Assembly: GCA_003142535.1 (NCBI GenBank)
Contig: PLMQ01000050.1
Location: 4,756-68,755, forward strand
Reading direction: 5' to 3'
Source of the DNA: Syntrophaceae bacterium
Lineage (GTDB): Bacteria > Desulfobacterota > Syntrophia > Syntrophales > Smithellaceae
Length of the DNA stretch: 64,000 bases
Position numbers and translations under genes: made by a program. Positions 50,705 to 58,913 of the stretch are shown in pieces. Each line of letters begins with the position of its first letter. The first letter of the stretch is position 1. The notes beneath the pieces were generated by a model. The model made no database searches and had not been told where the DNA came from. It saw only the letters and a program-made list of their open reading frames with translations.

Positions 50705-50797
50705 TTAGTCTACACCCAACGCTAAAATCAGCCATAGTTGCAATCGAGCGTTTGGATTGCTCCGAAGCGTCATTTCATCTATTGGTTTAAATTTCAT
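50705..50797 (-). CDS. Possible 30-aa ORF running through attC-like site 2
   Basis: AAAGGAGAAAAG precedes the ATG at 50797. The ORF encodes MKFKPIDEMTLRSNPNARLQ and ends ...LILALGVD with TAA at 50705, so its second half is attC-like sequence. It may be the remnant of a cassette gene or chance. Confidence 0.3.
   Translation of the reverse strand: MKFKPIDEMTLRSNPNARLQLWLILALGVD
50714..50756 (-). other. attC-like recombination site 2 (short)
   Basis: Plus-strand ACCCAACGC...GCGTTTGGAT form imperfect complementary ends. The inner CAGCCATAG is shared with site 1 at nearly the same distance from AACGC. It is short for an attC site (43 bases), so may be degraded. Confidence 0.4.
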
Positions 50798-50874
50798 TTT
50801 GGACTTTTCTCCTTTTTTACCAAACAATTAATATGCGAACTTCCATTGGCACTCTCCTTACGGTAATTCTCTTA

Positions 50875-52434
50875 TTAATACCCCAAGCGCTGGGCATTGC
50901 TGAGTGCTTTGTCTTTTTCGGGACCAACATATCCGGCACTGATGAAGGTATCATAAGCGTTTCTGAAATATCTCCCCGCCATTGCCTTGTTTCTCTGTTT
51001 TACATAAATAAGCCCCATATTAAAGAGAAGGCGGGCATAGCCTGCTGTATTCTGCAACCCTAGCCTTTCATGTATTTCCTTAAAATCTGTATAGTATTTC
51101 AGGGCACTGTCCAAGTCGCCTTTGGATTGGTAAACATTACCGATGTTCCCCATGAGGTGGGCATAGTTTGCCGTATTCTGCAACCCGAGCCTGTCCTCTA
51201 TTGCCTTATCTTCCATGTAGTATTTCAGGGCACTGTCCAAGTCGCCTTTGGAGTTGTAAACAACACCGATGTTCATCATGAGGCTGGCATAGTGTGTGGT
51301 ATTGCGCAACCCTAGCCTGTCCATAATTTCCTGAGCATCCAAGTAGTATTTCAGGGCGCGGTCCATGTCGCCTTTGGCGTTGTAAACATTACCGATATTT
51401 CCCATTAGGTTGGCATAGTCTGCTGTATTCTGCAACCCTAGCCTGTCCCATATTGTCTGAGAATCAGTGTAGTATTGCAGGGCACGGTCAAGGTCACCTT
51501 TGGTCGAGTATGTAATTCCGATGCTATTCATGAGTTTGGCATAGTCTGCGGTATTTTGTAACCCGAGCCTGTCCTGTATTGCCTGAGAATCAATATAGTA
51601 TTTCAGGGCACGATCCAGATCGCCTTTGGTGTGGTAGAGATTACCGATTTTCATCATGAGGCGGGCATAGTCGGAGGTGTTAGTGGCCTTGCGTGATTGC
51701 ATTATCTTGTCGGCATGAGTGAGGTAATCCAACGCCTCAGCAAACAGGTTCAACGCTACGCCGGCAGTAGAACCAGCGTTCATCAGAGCAGAAACATAAT
51801 TTTCATCTATCGCCAAAGCTTTCGTAAAATAAGCAAGGGCCTCTTTGGGGTTTGTATCCTGAAGTTCCAGACCTTTGGCATATAATTCATAGGCCGTTGT
51901 TTTCGGTTTTGTTTTTTCCGCTATTCTAACCCGGGCGACATCAGTAATACTCGCCTTGCCGGTCTCCAATAAAAGTGTGAGGACGACCTTATCCTGCAGG
52001 TCAAAGATTTTTTCGAGGGTGCCGTCGAGCTTGGCCGAGCCTTCTGTCTTTCCTGTTTCCACATTGATGAGACGGGCAATTACGCGGACATTCTTTCCGG
52101 AAACCAGATAACTTCCCGAAAAGATGATGTTGGCACCGACAAGCTTACCGACTTTAATCATCGTTTCTTCCGCAACAAGGCCGGAGAGGATGAACTTTGT
52201 CTCCTCTATAATCTTCCTGCGGTCGGCATTGGAGATGACACTGACTTCTTTTATCCCCGTGAGGTCATTAATGGCGGTATCGGTCATACCCGCCGATATC
52301 CAGGAATATTGTTTATCTCCCGTATTCTCAAAAGGAAAAACGAGGATGGTCATTTGTTTGGCCATAGCCTGCGTGGAAAGCAAAATTAAAAGAAAAGAGA
52401 GAACTAATATGCCATAGAAAAATCTCTTTTTCAT
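50875..52434 (-). CDS. Exported FlgO/CsgG-like protein with near-identical TPR repeats
   Basis: A 519-aa exported protein. The signal peptide MKKRFFYGILVLSFLLILLS ends at QAMA-KQ. Residues about 28-150 resemble the FlgO/CsgG N-terminal fold (ILVFPFENTGDKQYSWISAGMTDTAIND, VGANIIFSGSYLVSG). A plain TPR (KEALAYFTKALAIDENYVSAL) and then six TPR-type units of exactly 42 residues follow, each with DYAxLMxxIGxxYxxKGDLDxALKYYxDxxxIxDRLGLQNT. The repeats are nearly identical in DNA too (126-bp period), indicating recent expansion. It probably works as an envelope scaffold. It lies between hypF and the cassette genes. Confidence 0.85.
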   Translation of the reverse strand: MKKRFFYGILVLSFLLILLSTQAMAKQMTILVFPFENTGDKQYSWISAGMTDTAINDLTGIKEVSVISNADRRKIIEETKFILSGLVAEETMIKVGKLVGANIIFSGSYLVSGKNVRVIARLINVETGKTEGSAKLDGTLEKIFDLQDKVVLTLLLETGKASITDVARVRIAEKTKPKTTAYELYAKGLELQDTNPKEALAYFTKALAIDENYVSALMNAGSTAGVALNLFAEALDYLTHADKIMQSRKATNTSDYARLMMKIGNLYHTKGDLDRALKYYIDSQAIQDRLGLQNTADYAKLMNSIGITYSTKGDLDRALQYYTDSQTIWDRLGLQNTADYANLMGNIGNVYNAKGDMDRALKYYLDAQEIMDRLGLRNTTHYASLMMNIGVVYNSKGDLDSALKYYMEDKAIEDRLGLQNTANYAHLMGNIGNVYQSKGDLDSALKYYTDFKEIHERLGLQNTAGYARLLFNMGLIYVKQRNKAMAGRYFRNAYDTFISAGYVGPEKDKALSNAQRLGY

Positions 52435-52615
52435 CGCATCACCTTTTTGGTGCTTGATTTTTTTGTATTTTCACTTACATAAAAGGATAATTCAAGTATT
52501 ATTTCCAAAATTATGGCGGCAGTATATTTAATTATATTTCTGCTTCCTTGCTACATTCTCCTACACCCTTCTTTTTATTGTGCACTATGGAACTGTTGAG
52601 ACCACTTTCGTTTTT

Positions 52616-52739
52616 GGGGCTGTTCAAAAATGTTCAGGTACAAGGCGCGTAAAAACCAACTCGCGAGGCGTATATGAATATACGTTGAGCGGTTGGGTTT
52701 GCAGCGTAACGCAGTAAATGAGCGTTTTTCAACAGCCCC
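52616..52739. repeat. Family C palindromic element, copy 1
   Basis: A 124-bp element with ends GGGGCTGTTCAAAAA / TTTTTCAACAGCCCC and a central ACAAGGCGCG...GCAGCGTAACGCAGT and TATATGAATATA. It lies between the FlgO/TPR gene and hypF, next to the hypF stop. Elements of this plan (AAGGCGCG...GCAACGCAG) are related to copy 2 at 55699. Confidence 0.75.
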
Positions 52740-52740
52740 A

Positions 52741-55017
52741 CTATTTCTTGGCAATTGCTCCGGCGATAACTGCCTGCCCCAGCGCAATGCCGCCGTCGTT
52801 AGTTGGTACCTGTTTATGATGAAAAACCGCAAAGCCGGCACTTTCTAGTTGCTTAATGCTACCTTCTAATAGAATTTTGTTTTGAAAGCAACCACCACTT
52901 AGGCAGACTCTATTTATGCCGGTTTTCTCGCGTATCTGCTCGCACATGGCTACAAATGCTACTGCCAGTGTCCTATGAAAAGAAGAGGAAATTTCTTTTT
53001 TGCTTTTTCCTGCTAACAAATCATTGACAATAGCGCGGATGGTGGATGATATATCAAGGATCAAACAGTTATCAGCATTGGGCGTGATGGCAAAAGGGAA
53101 GGGCTCAGCGGCTTCGTGATCAGACTCACCTTCAAGTTCCATTGCCGCCTGACCTTCAAAGCTCACCGTTTTGCGCACACCGATAATTGCCGCAACACCA
53201 TCAAATAATCTCCCCAATCCCGATGTCAGCGGACTGTTGATTTTATTAGCAATTATTTTATCAAGTACTTTACTGTCCATTCCAGCGGGTATAATGCCCA
53301 GTTGCGCGGCAATCTCAGACCAGGATTGGCCATAGGCCAGAGCAAGCAGGCTTGCAGCTATGCGCCAAGGCTCATGAATTGCTTTCTCACCACCGGGTAA
53401 AACAAAATACTGGAGATGTCCCAGTCGCTTAAATTCCGTTTCATTAGCTATAAGAAATTCACAGCCCCAAGCATGGCCGTCAAGGCCGAAGCCTGTGCCA
53501 TCCATAGCGAGGCCAATCACATCTCCGTCAATCTGATTTTCCGCCATACAACTGACAATGTGGGCGTGATGATGCTGAATGCGGATTACTCTGACACCAG
53601 TCATCTCTTCGGCGACCTTTGTCGAATAGTAGGCAGGATGAGCGTCACAAGCAATCACATCGGGGTTCGATTCGGTAATCTTTTTCATTAAAGTTAAACT
53701 TTCCTGAAAAAAATCTCTGGCCTGTGGCGTTTCCAGATCGCCGATATGCGGGCTCAAAAAGGCAAAGTTGCCTTTCACAATGCATTGTGTTGCTTTTAAA
53801 TGCGCACCTAAAGCAAGGACATCAGGAAAAGAATCTTTCAGTAGAATGGGCTTGGGGACAAAACCGCGCGACCGCCGCAATAGCTGCTCTTTTCCTGCCG
53901 CGATCATAGCAATGGAGTCATCACAGCGAACTAAAATATCACGATTATGGATAAGGAAATAATCGGCAATTCCTTTTAAGCGAATTATCGCTTCCCGATT
54001 GCTGATACATATCGGCTCATCAACCTGATTGGCGCTCGTCATGACCAATGCGGCAAAATCTTTTTCCAGCAGCAGGTAATGCGGCGGCGTATAAGGAAGC
54101 ATGACACCGAGGTTAGGAACACCGGGCGCAACCTGCTCAGAAATTGTGGAGCTATTTTTCTTTTTCAGCAAAACAATTGGCCGTTGCGGCGAGGTCAGAA
54201 GCTTCTCTTCCTCTTCATTAACATCCGCCAAGCATTTCACATTTTCCAGATTCATGACCATGATGGCCATCGGCTTTTCTTCCCGGTACTTGCGTGAACG
54301 AAGTCTCTTTACTGCTTCATCGTTTCCGGCATCGACACTCAGATGAAATCCTCCCAAACCCTTGATGGCTAATACTTTACCCTCTTTAAGCAATCCAATG
54401 GCAGTCTTTATCGGATCATCGGTGCGGAGCGTCTTTCCCACTTCATCGAGGAGTTGAATTTTGGGGCCGCATACAGGGCAGGCATTAGGTTCGGCATGAA
54501 AGCGCCTGTTTGCCGGATTTTCATATTCCGTTTGGCATTGCGCGCACAGCGGGAAGCAGGCCATTGAAGTATTAATGCGATCATAAGGAATTGATTTGAT
54601 GATTGTCAGCCGCGGGCCGCAATTTGTGCAATTAATAAAAGGGTATTGGTAACGGCGGTCTTGGGGATCGAAAAGTTCTTTCAGACAATCCTGACAGATG
54701 GCAATGTCCGGTGAGATGTGCACATCGCCATCGCCGCATGTGTCGCTGGCGATAATCCTAAAATTATCATCCGGCTCTCGGGGAATTTCTTCGGATGAAA
54801 TATTCGTGACATCAGCCAGCGGTGGTAGTTCACGGCGAACCGAGGCGAGAAAAGAATCGATCGCCGCTTCCGAGCCTTCGACTTCTGCCAGAACTCCATC
54901 CGGGCGATTTTGGACAAAACCGCGCAAAGAGTTTTTGACAGCCAGGCGATAAATAAAAGGCCGGAAACCGACGCCCTGAACCACGCCGGAAAATAGATAA
55001 CGAACTCTTTTAATCAT
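52741..55017 (-). CDS. hypF: Carbamoyltransferase HypF
   Basis: A 758-aa enzyme that carbamoylates HypE from carbamoyl phosphate. The acylphosphatase domain (YLFSGVVQGVGFRPF, about residues 6-20) comes first. Two zinc-finger Cys sets follow (CQDCLKELFD...CTNCGPR; CAQCQTEYENPANRRFHAEPNACPVCG), then the YrdC-like domain (KEGKVLAIKGLGGFHL) and the Kae1-like C-terminal domain with HHHAHIVSCMAE and GLAMDGTGFG. The ATG at 55017 is the family start; another at 55038 overlaps hypB further. It is translationally close to hypB. Confidence 0.95.
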   Translation of the reverse strand: MIKRVRYLFSGVVQGVGFRPFIYRLAVKNSLRGFVQNRPDGVLAEVEGSEAAIDSFLASVRRELPPLADVTNISSEEIPREPDDNFRIIASDTCGDGDVHISPDIAICQDCLKELFDPQDRRYQYPFINCTNCGPRLTIIKSIPYDRINTSMACFPLCAQCQTEYENPANRRFHAEPNACPVCGPKIQLLDEVGKTLRTDDPIKTAIGLLKEGKVLAIKGLGGFHLSVDAGNDEAVKRLRSRKYREEKPMAIMVMNLENVKCLADVNEEEEKLLTSPQRPIVLLKKKNSSTISEQVAPGVPNLGVMLPYTPPHYLLLEKDFAALVMTSANQVDEPICISNREAIIRLKGIADYFLIHNRDILVRCDDSIAMIAAGKEQLLRRSRGFVPKPILLKDSFPDVLALGAHLKATQCIVKGNFAFLSPHIGDLETPQARDFFQESLTLMKKITESNPDVIACDAHPAYYSTKVAEEMTGVRVIRIQHHHAHIVSCMAENQIDGDVIGLAMDGTGFGLDGHAWGCEFLIANETEFKRLGHLQYFVLPGGEKAIHEPWRIAASLLALAYGQSWSEIAAQLGIIPAGMDSKVLDKIIANKINSPLTSGLGRLFDGVAAIIGVRKTVSFEGQAAMELEGESDHEAAEPFPFAITPNADNCLILDISSTIRAIVNDLLAGKSKKEISSSFHRTLAVAFVAMCEQIREKTGINRVCLSGGCFQNKILLEGSIKQLESAGFAVFHHKQVPTNDGGIALGQAVIAGAIAKK

Positions 55018-55021
55018 TTCT

Positions 55022-55678
55022 TTATTTTTGGAAAGCATTTATGCGATCCGTAAGCCACGAAATCCAGCCATCAAGGCCGACACCGGTCTTACAGGATACT
55101 TCAAATATTTGCAGGTTTTTGTTAATCGAAAGTGCATCGTGTCTTGCTTTGACCAGATCAAAGTCCACATAAGGAAGAAGGTCAACCTTGTTAATAAGCA
55201 TGACTGCAGATTCCTGAAACATCAACGGATATTTTGCCGGTTTGTCGGCGCCTTCCGGAGTGCTTAAAAGCATGATCTTGGCATTTTCACCAATTTTGAA
55301 TTCGGCCGGGCAGACAAGATTACCGACATTTTCGCAAATGAGTAGATCGATTTTGGTGAGATCAAAAGTAGGCAGCGCTTCCCGGATCATATTGCCGTCA
55401 ATATGGCAGGCTCCGCCGGTATTAATCTGTACTACAGGAATACCAAGCGCGGCTACTCGGTCGGCATCATAAGTATCCTGAATATCTCCTTCGATCACAC
55501 CAATCCGGTATTTGTCTTTCAGCGCTAGGATTGTCCTTTCCACCAGCGTCGTCTTTCCCGCGCCCGGTGAACTCATGAGGTTAATGACATACACATTGTT
55601 CTTATCAAATAATGCCCTGTTTTCGGCAGCAATTCTATCATTGGCATCAAGTACATTTTTTACGACGGTTACTTTCAC
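55022..55678 (-). CDS. hypB: Hydrogenase nickel-incorporation GTPase HypB
   Basis: A 218-aa SIMIBI-class GTPase that helps HypA insert nickel. MSSPGAGKTTLVER is the P-loop, EGDIQDTYDADR and NTGGACHIDGNMI bear the conserved metal and switch residues, and INKVDLLPYVDFD is the base-binding NKxD. The start is the GTG at 55678, five bases after AGGAGG. An ATG 32 codons upstream lies in the family C element and gives nonsense residues. The His-rich N-terminal nickel-storage stretch of some HypB proteins is missing. Confidence 0.94.
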   Translation of the reverse strand: MKVTVVKNVLDANDRIAAENRALFDKNNVYVINLMSSPGAGKTTLVERTILALKDKYRIGVIEGDIQDTYDADRVAALGIPVVQINTGGACHIDGNMIREALPTFDLTKIDLLICENVGNLVCPAEFKIGENAKIMLLSTPEGADKPAKYPLMFQESAVMLINKVDLLPYVDFDLVKARHDALSINKNLQIFEVSCKTGVGLDGWISWLTDRINAFQK

Positions 55679-55698
55679 TTTTTCCTCCTTTGATAATA

Positions 55699-55823
55699 AC
55701 GACCTCTTAAAAAGTTCCAGAGGCAAGGCGCGCAAATCCCGAGGAGTGAGACGTACTTTTAGCGTACGTCGCAACGACGAGGGATGCCGCGCAACGCAGC
55801 ATATGGACTTTTTAAGAGGTCGT
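55699..55823. repeat. Family C palindromic element, copy 2
   Basis: A 125-bp element with perfect 17-bp terminal inverted repeats (ACGACCTCTTAAAAAGT / ACTTTTTAAGAGGTCGT) and internal AGGCAAGGCGCGCAAATCCC...GGGATGCCGCGCAACGCAGC with a central GACGTACTTTTAGCGTACGTC. It sits between hypD and hypB. Its edge supplies the TGA stop of hypD. Confidence 0.85.
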
Positions 55824-56911
55824 CAATAATATTTGTAGTAAGTTGAACAAGTTCCTTCCGATGAAACCATGCAAGGGCCAATGGGATTCATCGGCGTGCA
55901 AACTTTCTTAAATAAGAAACATTGTTCGGGTGATTTTATCCCGCGAAGAATATCACCGCAACCACAACCTTCCAATTCAGCGGACTCCATTTCCGGCACA
56001 GCAAATTTTGTTTGCGTATCGTATGAGGCGTAAGCCTCGCGAAAAATAAGCCCGCTTGCCGGAATCGGCCCGATGCCGCGCCATTCCACCGTTTCTGTTT
56101 TAAAGATTGTATTTATTAATTCCATAGCCCGCACATTGCCTTCCGGTTTCACGCCACGGCTATATTGAATTGCTACTTCATATTTTTTGTTGGCAATCTG
56201 CTCCAGAATCATCCAGATTCCTTCCATGATATCAACCGGTTCAAACCCGGTAATTACGGCAGCGCAGCCAGCGGCAGGGATCATATTATAGGCATTGGAG
56301 CCGATCATTGTGCTGACATGTCCCGGGCAGAGGAAACCGTCAATGTTCAAACCGGGATCATTAATCAGGGCATGAATGGCGGGAGGAACAATCTTATGAA
56401 CGGAAAATACGGAAAAATTGGTAATTCCTTTTTGGCGGCAGTTCTCGACAGTCGCGGCAATGGTTGGCGTTGTGGTTTCGAAACCGATGCCCATCATAAT
56501 AACTTCATTTTGAGGAAAAGCCTGCGCCAGATCAATGCACTCATTGGCCGCGGCAACAATACGTACGTCGGCACCAGCGGCTCTTTTCTTTTGTAAACTA
56601 TCGCCGCTTGACCCCGGAACCCGCAGCATGTCGCCAAAAGTGGCAAAGATTATATCTTTCTGACAGGCTAAATACAACGCAATATCGACATCGCGAGCAG
56701 AGGTCACACATACCGGGCAACCGGGCCCGGAAACCAACTTGATATTTTCCGGCAGCATTTTTCTGATGCCGAAGCGGCCGATAGCATAGGTATGGCTGCC
56801 GCATATTTCCATGATCGTTACCGGACGATTAATCCGGTCGGCAGATTTCCTGATCTTCGCCAGCAGCCCCTGCACTAAAGCAGGATCTCTATATTCGTCA
56901 ATATACTTCAT
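55823..56911 (-). CDS. hypD: Hydrogenase maturation protein HypD
   Basis: A 362-aa [4Fe-4S] scaffold that with HypC assembles the Fe(CN)2CO unit. Motifs: IMEICGSHTYAIGRFG (C-G-S-H-T), GPGCPVCVT, MGIGFETTTPT, FLCPGHVSTMIG and the C-terminal cluster cysteines in EGCGCGDILRG. The start at 56911 overlaps hypC by 14 bases. The stop falls at the first base pair of a family C element, so the last residues (STYYKYY) are normal or nearly so. Confidence 0.95.
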   Translation of the reverse strand: MKYIDEYRDPALVQGLLAKIRKSADRINRPVTIMEICGSHTYAIGRFGIRKMLPENIKLVSGPGCPVCVTSARDVDIALYLACQKDIIFATFGDMLRVPGSSGDSLQKKRAAGADVRIVAAANECIDLAQAFPQNEVIMMGIGFETTTPTIAATVENCRQKGITNFSVFSVHKIVPPAIHALINDPGLNIDGFLCPGHVSTMIGSNAYNMIPAAGCAAVITGFEPVDIMEGIWMILEQIANKKYEVAIQYSRGVKPEGNVRAMELINTIFKTETVEWRGIGPIPASGLIFREAYASYDTQTKFAVPEMESAELEGCGCGDILRGIKSPEQCFLFKKVCTPMNPIGPCMVSSEGTCSTYYKYY

Positions 56912-57128
56912 TGTCGATAAGCTCTTGGAGAAAGTCGAGTTTTTCTTTGGCCAGCGCCTCATCGATCTTGTGAATCGCGTAACCGGCGTGACTGATGACA
57001 TAATCGCCGATGATCACTGGTTCATCCACTATATCCAGGCAGACCTCCCGTTTGGTACCGCTGATATCGATCTGGGCATAATTATCTTCATCAATCGAAA
57101 TTATTTTTCCCGGAAATCCAATGCACAT
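56898..57128 (-). CDS. hypC: Hydrogenase maturation chaperone HypC
   Basis: A 76-aa chaperone that carries the iron unit from HypD to the large subunit. The mature start Met-Cys-Ile-Gly-Phe-Pro-Gly (MCIGFPGKI) shows the indispensable Cys2, which decides the ATG at 57128. DYVISHAGYAIHKIDEALA is the family C-terminal helix. It lies between hypA and hypD with short overlaps. Confidence 0.95.
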   Translation of the reverse strand: MCIGFPGKIISIDEDNYAQIDISGTKREVCLDIVDEPVIIGDYVISHAGYAIHKIDEALAKEKLDFLQELIDNEVY

Positions 57129-57135
57129 AACAATC

Positions 57136-57480
57136 CTAGTCAACATCCATTTCTAAAATTTGCAATTCTTCCGTTCCCCCGACCAGAATAACTTCTTCAC
57201 CCTTGCACTGGGGACAAATAGCCGCATATGTATCCACTTCTAAATCCTTGTCGCAGGAAAAGCAATGAATAACTGGCGGGATAATTTTAAAGTGTAATGC
57301 CGCATTTTGCGCCAGCGTTTCTCTGGCCTGCACTGCAAAAGCAAATTGCAATGATTTTTGTTCGATACAGGAAAGGCGACCGAAAGATAATAATAGAGAA
57401 TTAACTTTCTTGAATTTTTGCCGGGCAGCATATTCTTTTACAATATCCAGAATTGATTCAGCCAGATAAAGTTCATGCAT
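57136..57480 (-). CDS. hypA: Hydrogenase nickel-incorporation protein HypA
   Basis: A 114-aa nickel metallochaperone. The N-terminal Met-His-Glu (nickel ligand His2) is present, and two CxxC pairs (CFSCDKDLEV and CPQCKGEE) form the zinc site. The length is typical. It overlaps the protease gene by 8 bases and precedes hypC. Confidence 0.95.
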   Translation of the reverse strand: MHELYLAESILDIVKEYAARQKFKKVNSLLLSFGRLSCIEQKSLQFAFAVQARETLAQNAALHFKIIPPVIHCFSCDKDLEVDTYAAICPQCKGEEVILVGGTEELQILEMDVD

Positions 57481-57973
57481 TTTCTATTTTTTCCAAATTC
57501 ACATTCAACTTGGATAATTCAGTGAGAAGCAATTTTTCCATAACCGGGAACTTCTCCTTCATCACAGAAGTCATTTCCATATTCATTTCTCCGTAATCCT
57601 GCGGGACAATGCACAAGAACAATGTTTGGGGTAATTCGTCCATTAGTTCCACTTTAAACAAGACATCAAAAAAAGTGACTTCATGCGCCGTTGTGGGAGG
57701 CGGCATGTGCGCCTGCATTTCTTCGGTATCGAAACGGTAAATGGAACCGGGTTTATCCTTTGCCTTTAATACATCGATCACAATCATATTTTCACAACTG
57801 CAAATGATGTCGATTAGCGCGTAACCCAGCGTACCGCCATCAATGATGCTGACCCTTTCCGCAGGTTTATACCTCTGGGAGAACCAGCGAACAAAATGAA
57901 CACCAAAGCCTTCATCCGCAAGCAGGATATTCCCTACACCTAAGATCGTGACCCTTTCCTTCTTTTCAGCCAT
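57473..57973 (-). CDS. Hydrogenase maturation protease (HyaD/HybD type)
   Basis: A 166-aa endopeptidase that removes the C-terminal tail of the hydrogenase large subunit once nickel is inserted. LGVGNILLADEGFGVHFVRWF (nickel-sensing Glu/Asp), IDGGTLGYALIDII and the central HxxxF (ATTAHEVTFFDVL) are typical. It heads the maturation cluster, just after the terminator and repeat that follow the structural genes. Confidence 0.93.
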   Translation of the reverse strand: MAEKKERVTILGVGNILLADEGFGVHFVRWFSQRYKPAERVSIIDGGTLGYALIDIICSCENMIVIDVLKAKDKPGSIYRFDTEEMQAHMPPPTTAHEVTFFDVLFKVELMDELPQTLFLCIVPQDYGEMNMEMTSVMKEKFPVMEKLLLTELSKLNVNLEKIENA

Positions 57974-58001
57974 ATACGTTCGAAAATCCCCACAAATAAT
58001 A

Positions 58002-58032
58002 AGAGGGGAGAATTATTATATCTCTCCCCTCT
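58002..58032 (-). terminator. Intrinsic terminator near the hydrogenase protease gene
   Basis: The arms AGAGGGGAGA (58002-58011) and TCTCCCCTCT (58023-58032) are followed on the minus strand by TTATTATTTG. It lies between the cytochrome b gene and the protease gene, separating structural from maturation transcripts at least partly. Confidence 0.75.
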
Positions 58033-58051
58033 CGAAAAAAACAATAGTTTC

Positions 58052-58233
58052 TTGTGAAACTCCAATTCCGAAAGCGCAGCGCATAACCTAACCACCTAAA
58101 GGTGACAAGAGGTCACAAGTCGGAATTGGAAAGTTGAATCCACCTATCGGCGGACTTCGCAATCCCGCGCAGCGGAGGGTATGCGAGCTTAGGAATAGTT
58201 TCCAAAGCTTGCTTTGGGTTCATGCCCGTGATT
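58052..58233 (-). repeat. Family A repeat, copy 9
   Basis: Minus-oriented: TTGTGAAACTCCAATTCCG, two partial modules (ATAACCTAACC, CCTAAAGGTGACAAG, AGGTCACAAG), CCCGCGCAGCGGAGGGTATG, CCAAAGCTTGCTTTGGG and the head CATGCCCGTGATT. It sits between the terminator and the 3' end of the cytochrome b gene. Confidence 0.86.
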
Positions 58234-58237
58234 CCGG

Positions 58238-58903
58238 CTATTCCTTCGTCCTTTTAAACTTTATTCCTCCGACCATGGATGAAACAGTACCCTGCTTCAG
58301 AACTGTGTCATACCAGAAGGCCATGTAGATATGAACCACAATGAACAGGATGAACAACCAGGTGAAGATGTGGTGAATAAGGCGAACCATCGCCAATCCC
58401 CCCAGCAAATTCTCGATCGGTTTCAATACGAAGGCCGCTATCGATGTCAGACCGGCATGGTATCCGGCTCCCATCATAATCAGCCCCGTGATGATGATGA
58501 CGACGACCATCATCCAGCAACCTGTATACGCCAGAGACTGCATTGGTCCATACAGGTACTTCTGTTCAGGGTGGCGGCTGATCAGCAGATAGAATTTAAT
58601 CTGCGCGACAGTACCTTTTATATCCGTCCAAGCCAGAAAGTCTCTCCAGTCCGCATGAAAACGGGAGAAGAAGGCGAGGTAAAGCCGCCAGATGGACAGG
58701 AAGATGAGAAACCCGCCGAAAAAGATATGGACAAAACGCACATTGCCCATGAAGAACTTGTTCACTGTCTCTCCGGCGTAAATCGTGAATGGATCGGCGA
58801 TATAGAAACCGGTCACAATCAATATAAATATGGAGATAGCCACGGCCCAGTGATTGATCCGCATGGAAGCAGACCATTCTTTAATACCCAGATATTTTTG
58901 CAT
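58238..58903 (-). CDS. [NiFe]-hydrogenase cytochrome b subunit
   Basis: A 221-aa integral membrane di-haem cytochrome (HyaC/HupC family) that takes electrons from the small subunit to the quinone pool. Haem-ligand histidines are in MRINHWAVAISIFI, VRFVHIFFGGFL and RLIHHIFTWLFILFIVVHIYMAFW. Four hydrophobic helices are seen. The ATG at 58903 is used, and the longer ORF upstream only overlaps the large-subunit gene. It overlaps neither neighbour by much: 10 bases after the large-subunit stop. Confidence 0.93.
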   Translation of the reverse strand: MQKYLGIKEWSASMRINHWAVAISIFILIVTGFYIADPFTIYAGETVNKFFMGNVRFVHIFFGGFLIFLSIWRLYLAFFSRFHADWRDFLAWTDIKGTVAQIKFYLLISRHPEQKYLYGPMQSLAYTGCWMMVVVIIITGLIMMGAGYHAGLTSIAAFVLKPIENLLGGLAMVRLIHHIFTWLFILFIVVHIYMAFWYDTVLKQGTVSSMVGGIKFKRTKE

Positions 58904-58913
58904 GGTCACCCCC

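Noticed and set aside
50875-52434. The 126-bp tandem repeats as a CRISPR-like array or satellite
   Set aside because: They are in frame and encode TPR units; period is exactly 42 codons with no spacers.
55679-55774. 32-codon N-terminal extension of HypB
   Set aside because: It lies in the family C palindrome and gives no family sequence; the GTG at 55678 has a perfect AGGAGG.
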